From Paramecium sonneborni (taxonomy: Eukaryota > Ciliophora > Oligohymenophorea > Peniculida > Parameciidae): a DNA stretch of 64,000 nucleotides. Shown one piece after another: positions 62,665 through 64,000 of this stretch (its first letter is position 1; each line of letters opens with the position of its first letter). Where the stretch lies: assembly GCA_905182985.1 (NCBI GenBank), contig CAJJDN010000060.1, forward strand, positions 315,481 to 379,480. The letters run 5' to 3'. Made by a program: the position numbers and the translations under genes. The notes under the pieces were generated by a model, which saw nothing but the letters and a program-made list of their open reading frames with translations, had not been told where the DNA came from and ran no database searches.

Positions 62665-62701
62665 ATATTGTCTATTTGATATTGTAATATGTAATAATGT
62701 A

Positions 62702-63171
62702 TCAGGCTACAAGTATGCATGCACCACCGACTGCTTTAATTCTTCTTTCTGCAGTTTTGCTAAAGAATTTAGCTTTAACAACAACAGGTTAATTTGGAAG
62801 TCTGCCTTTACCGAGGACTTTGAAATAACCAGCCTTTGTAACATCAATAACAGCTGCTTTATCTTTTGAACTAGCATATTTTTTTCTAGTTTCATCTGTA
62901 ACCAATGACCATAATTTATCTATATTTACAACTGGTCTATGGAGTGTGTTCTTCTTCAAATGGAAATGTCTCATACCATTCTAAAATCATTATAATAAAT
63001 TTATACTTTTTGGAAATAACCTGGATGATATTTATTGAAATTGATGCGATGATGTGTTAAACCTCCTGAAACACCTCTACCACTTGGATGTTTTCTGTGT
63101 TTACCTACTCTACCATATCCATGACACACATGTCCTCTCATTTTACGGCATTTCCTCAATCGGCTGACCAT
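62702..63171 (-). CDS. RPL27A: Ribosomal protein uL15 (RPL27A)
   Basis: A 147-residue protein of the large cytosolic ribosomal subunit, with one 26-nt intron (62981-63006). The N-terminus [20 protein letters not shown], the central [18 protein letters not shown] and the C-terminus [16 protein letters not shown] are nearly invariant in eukaryotic uL15. Spliced length (147) equals the usual 147-149. It is less AT-rich than its neighbours, as expected of a highly expressed gene. The start is ATG at plus 63169-63171 in GCAATGG. Two out-of-frame ORFs in this stretch are shadows. Confidence 0.98.
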
Positions 63172-63419
63172 TGCTTTTTTATTTTAAATAAAAAGATTTT
63201 AATATGTGATTAATGTACTCATCCCATTAAATATTAAATATACATTCAAATATATATATATTACTTATATATTCATCTTTTTAATGATGATTGAATTATA
63301 TTACAGAAATTCTTGATTGAAATACATTCGCCACTCTGATCTCTTTTTTTCAATCTTTTATTAAACAACCTTTTTTTATATCTTAACAATATTCATTAAT
63401 ATTCACATTAAAATTATTT
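63172..63419. promoter_or_regulatory. Divergent promoter region (uL15 / TPK)
   Basis: 248 bp between the start codons of the ribosomal protein and thiamine pyrophosphokinase genes. AT-rich, with ATATATATATATTAC near 63250. As the promoter of a ribosomal protein gene it should be strong, but no specific element can be named. Confidence 0.5.
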
Positions 63420-64000
63420 ATGTAAAAAATAGCTATTCTTATTCTCAATACACAAATTAATCAAAAAGTCTTTGATTTTTATTACACTCCAAATGCCTAC
63501 CTTATTTGTGCTGATGGTGGTGCTAACAGACTCTATTAATATCAAAAAAAAATTATTCCATAATGTATCATTGGTGACCTTGATAGTCTCAAACTAGAAA
63601 TTTAAGAATATTATTCATCACTAAATTGTCCCATTATTAAAATTGATGATTAAGATACTTCAGATTTTGAAAAAGCACTATATTTTATTTAATAATAACC
63701 AGACATTCATCGCATCATCATCTTAGGTGGTTTAACTGAAAGATTTGATTAGACCATAAATTCCTTACATACCTTGGCTAAGTTTAATTTTCATGGTGAA
63801 TTAATAAGTGACTATTCTATTGTTAGATATTTTAATAAAGGAATTCATAAATTTTAATTCTCTGAAATTGAGTCACTCAAAGGAATTAGTTTATTTCCAT
63901 AAGGAACTCAAGCCAGAATCAACACAAAAGGATTAAAATGGGATGTGACATAAAATAATCCACTAATCTTTGGTTAATTTATAAGCACATCTAATGAAGC
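63420..64000 (+). CDS. TPK1: Thiamine pyrophosphokinase, 3'-truncated by window end
   Basis: 193 codons, cut by the window edge. The enzyme transfers pyrophosphate from ATP to thiamine, giving thiamine diphosphate. Motifs: LICADGGANRLYQYQ, the catalytic IIGDLDSL, DDQDTSDFEKAL, and ILGGLTERFDQTINSLHTL. The C-terminal thiamine-binding part starts with TKGLKWDVTQNNPLIFG and continues to FISTSNEA. Family members are ~240 residues, so only the last portion is missing. No intron is seen. The start is the first ATG (MQKIAILIL), matching the usual N-terminal strand. Confidence 0.95.

Noticed and set aside
62657..62974. Three overlapping ORFs on both strands
   Set aside because: The real product is ribosomal protein uL15 in one frame; the others are shadows.

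Overview
The window is ciliate macronuclear DNA, most likely from Paramecium. It is very AT-rich. Long conserved proteins appear only if TAA and TAG are read as glutamine and TGA as the sole stop. Nearly every gene is cut by GT..AG introns of 20-35 nt. About 36 genes were decoded with that code, and for the intact ones exon lengths sum to whole codons once the introns are removed. CDS coordinates below are genomic spans, introns included. Genes lie on both strands, typically 30-300 bp apart, with no operons.

Layout. 1-2.9 kb: an unmerged contig join (single N at 579 and an exact 578-bp repeat), the 3' end of an unknown gene, and a short PX-like ORF. 2.9-7.4 kb (minus): an SDR oxidoreductase, a FAM135-like lipase-fold protein, and a five-finger C2H2 protein with a repeated His/Cys domain. 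8.5-10.7 kb: AMP deaminase. 10.8-18 kb: an ABCC transporter, a SHAQKYF-type MYB protein and a GDT1/TMEM165 transporter. 18.1-25.9 kb: an unknown basic protein, then a very large TmcB-like PAS membrane protein. 25.9-29.5 kb: 3-hydroxybutyrate dehydrogenase, a scramblase, a twin-CX9C protein and CLN3. 30-37.4 kb: an FCP1/NIF phosphatase with a long N-terminal region, several ciliate-specific proteins (one with an N-myristoylation signal) and a secreted H-type lectin. 38-43.5 kb: an ABCA transporter. 44-54.9 kb: an unknown protein, a heat-shock factor, a secreted GH3 glycosidase, an RCC1-coiled-coil protein, a CCT-motif protein, an unknown protein, a GSK3 kinase and two small unknowns. 55-58 kb: relics of an RRM gene and a Dbp4/DDX10 helicase gene, lying in or beside a second unmerged contig join (N at 56984, exact 1042-bp repeat). 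58-64 kb: a triple-PH protein, a coiled-coil protein, glycerol kinase, ribosomal protein uL15 (RPL27A), and thiamine pyrophosphokinase cut by the window end.

The genes do not form one pathway. They are a normal mix of housekeeping, transport and signalling genes plus ciliate-specific ones. The most interesting items are the C2H2/HxH-repeat fusion, the length-multiple-of-three introns that contain no stop, the two neighbouring pseudogenes, and the lineage-specific proteins with recognisable targeting signals. I saw no tRNA, rRNA, CRISPR or intact transposon.
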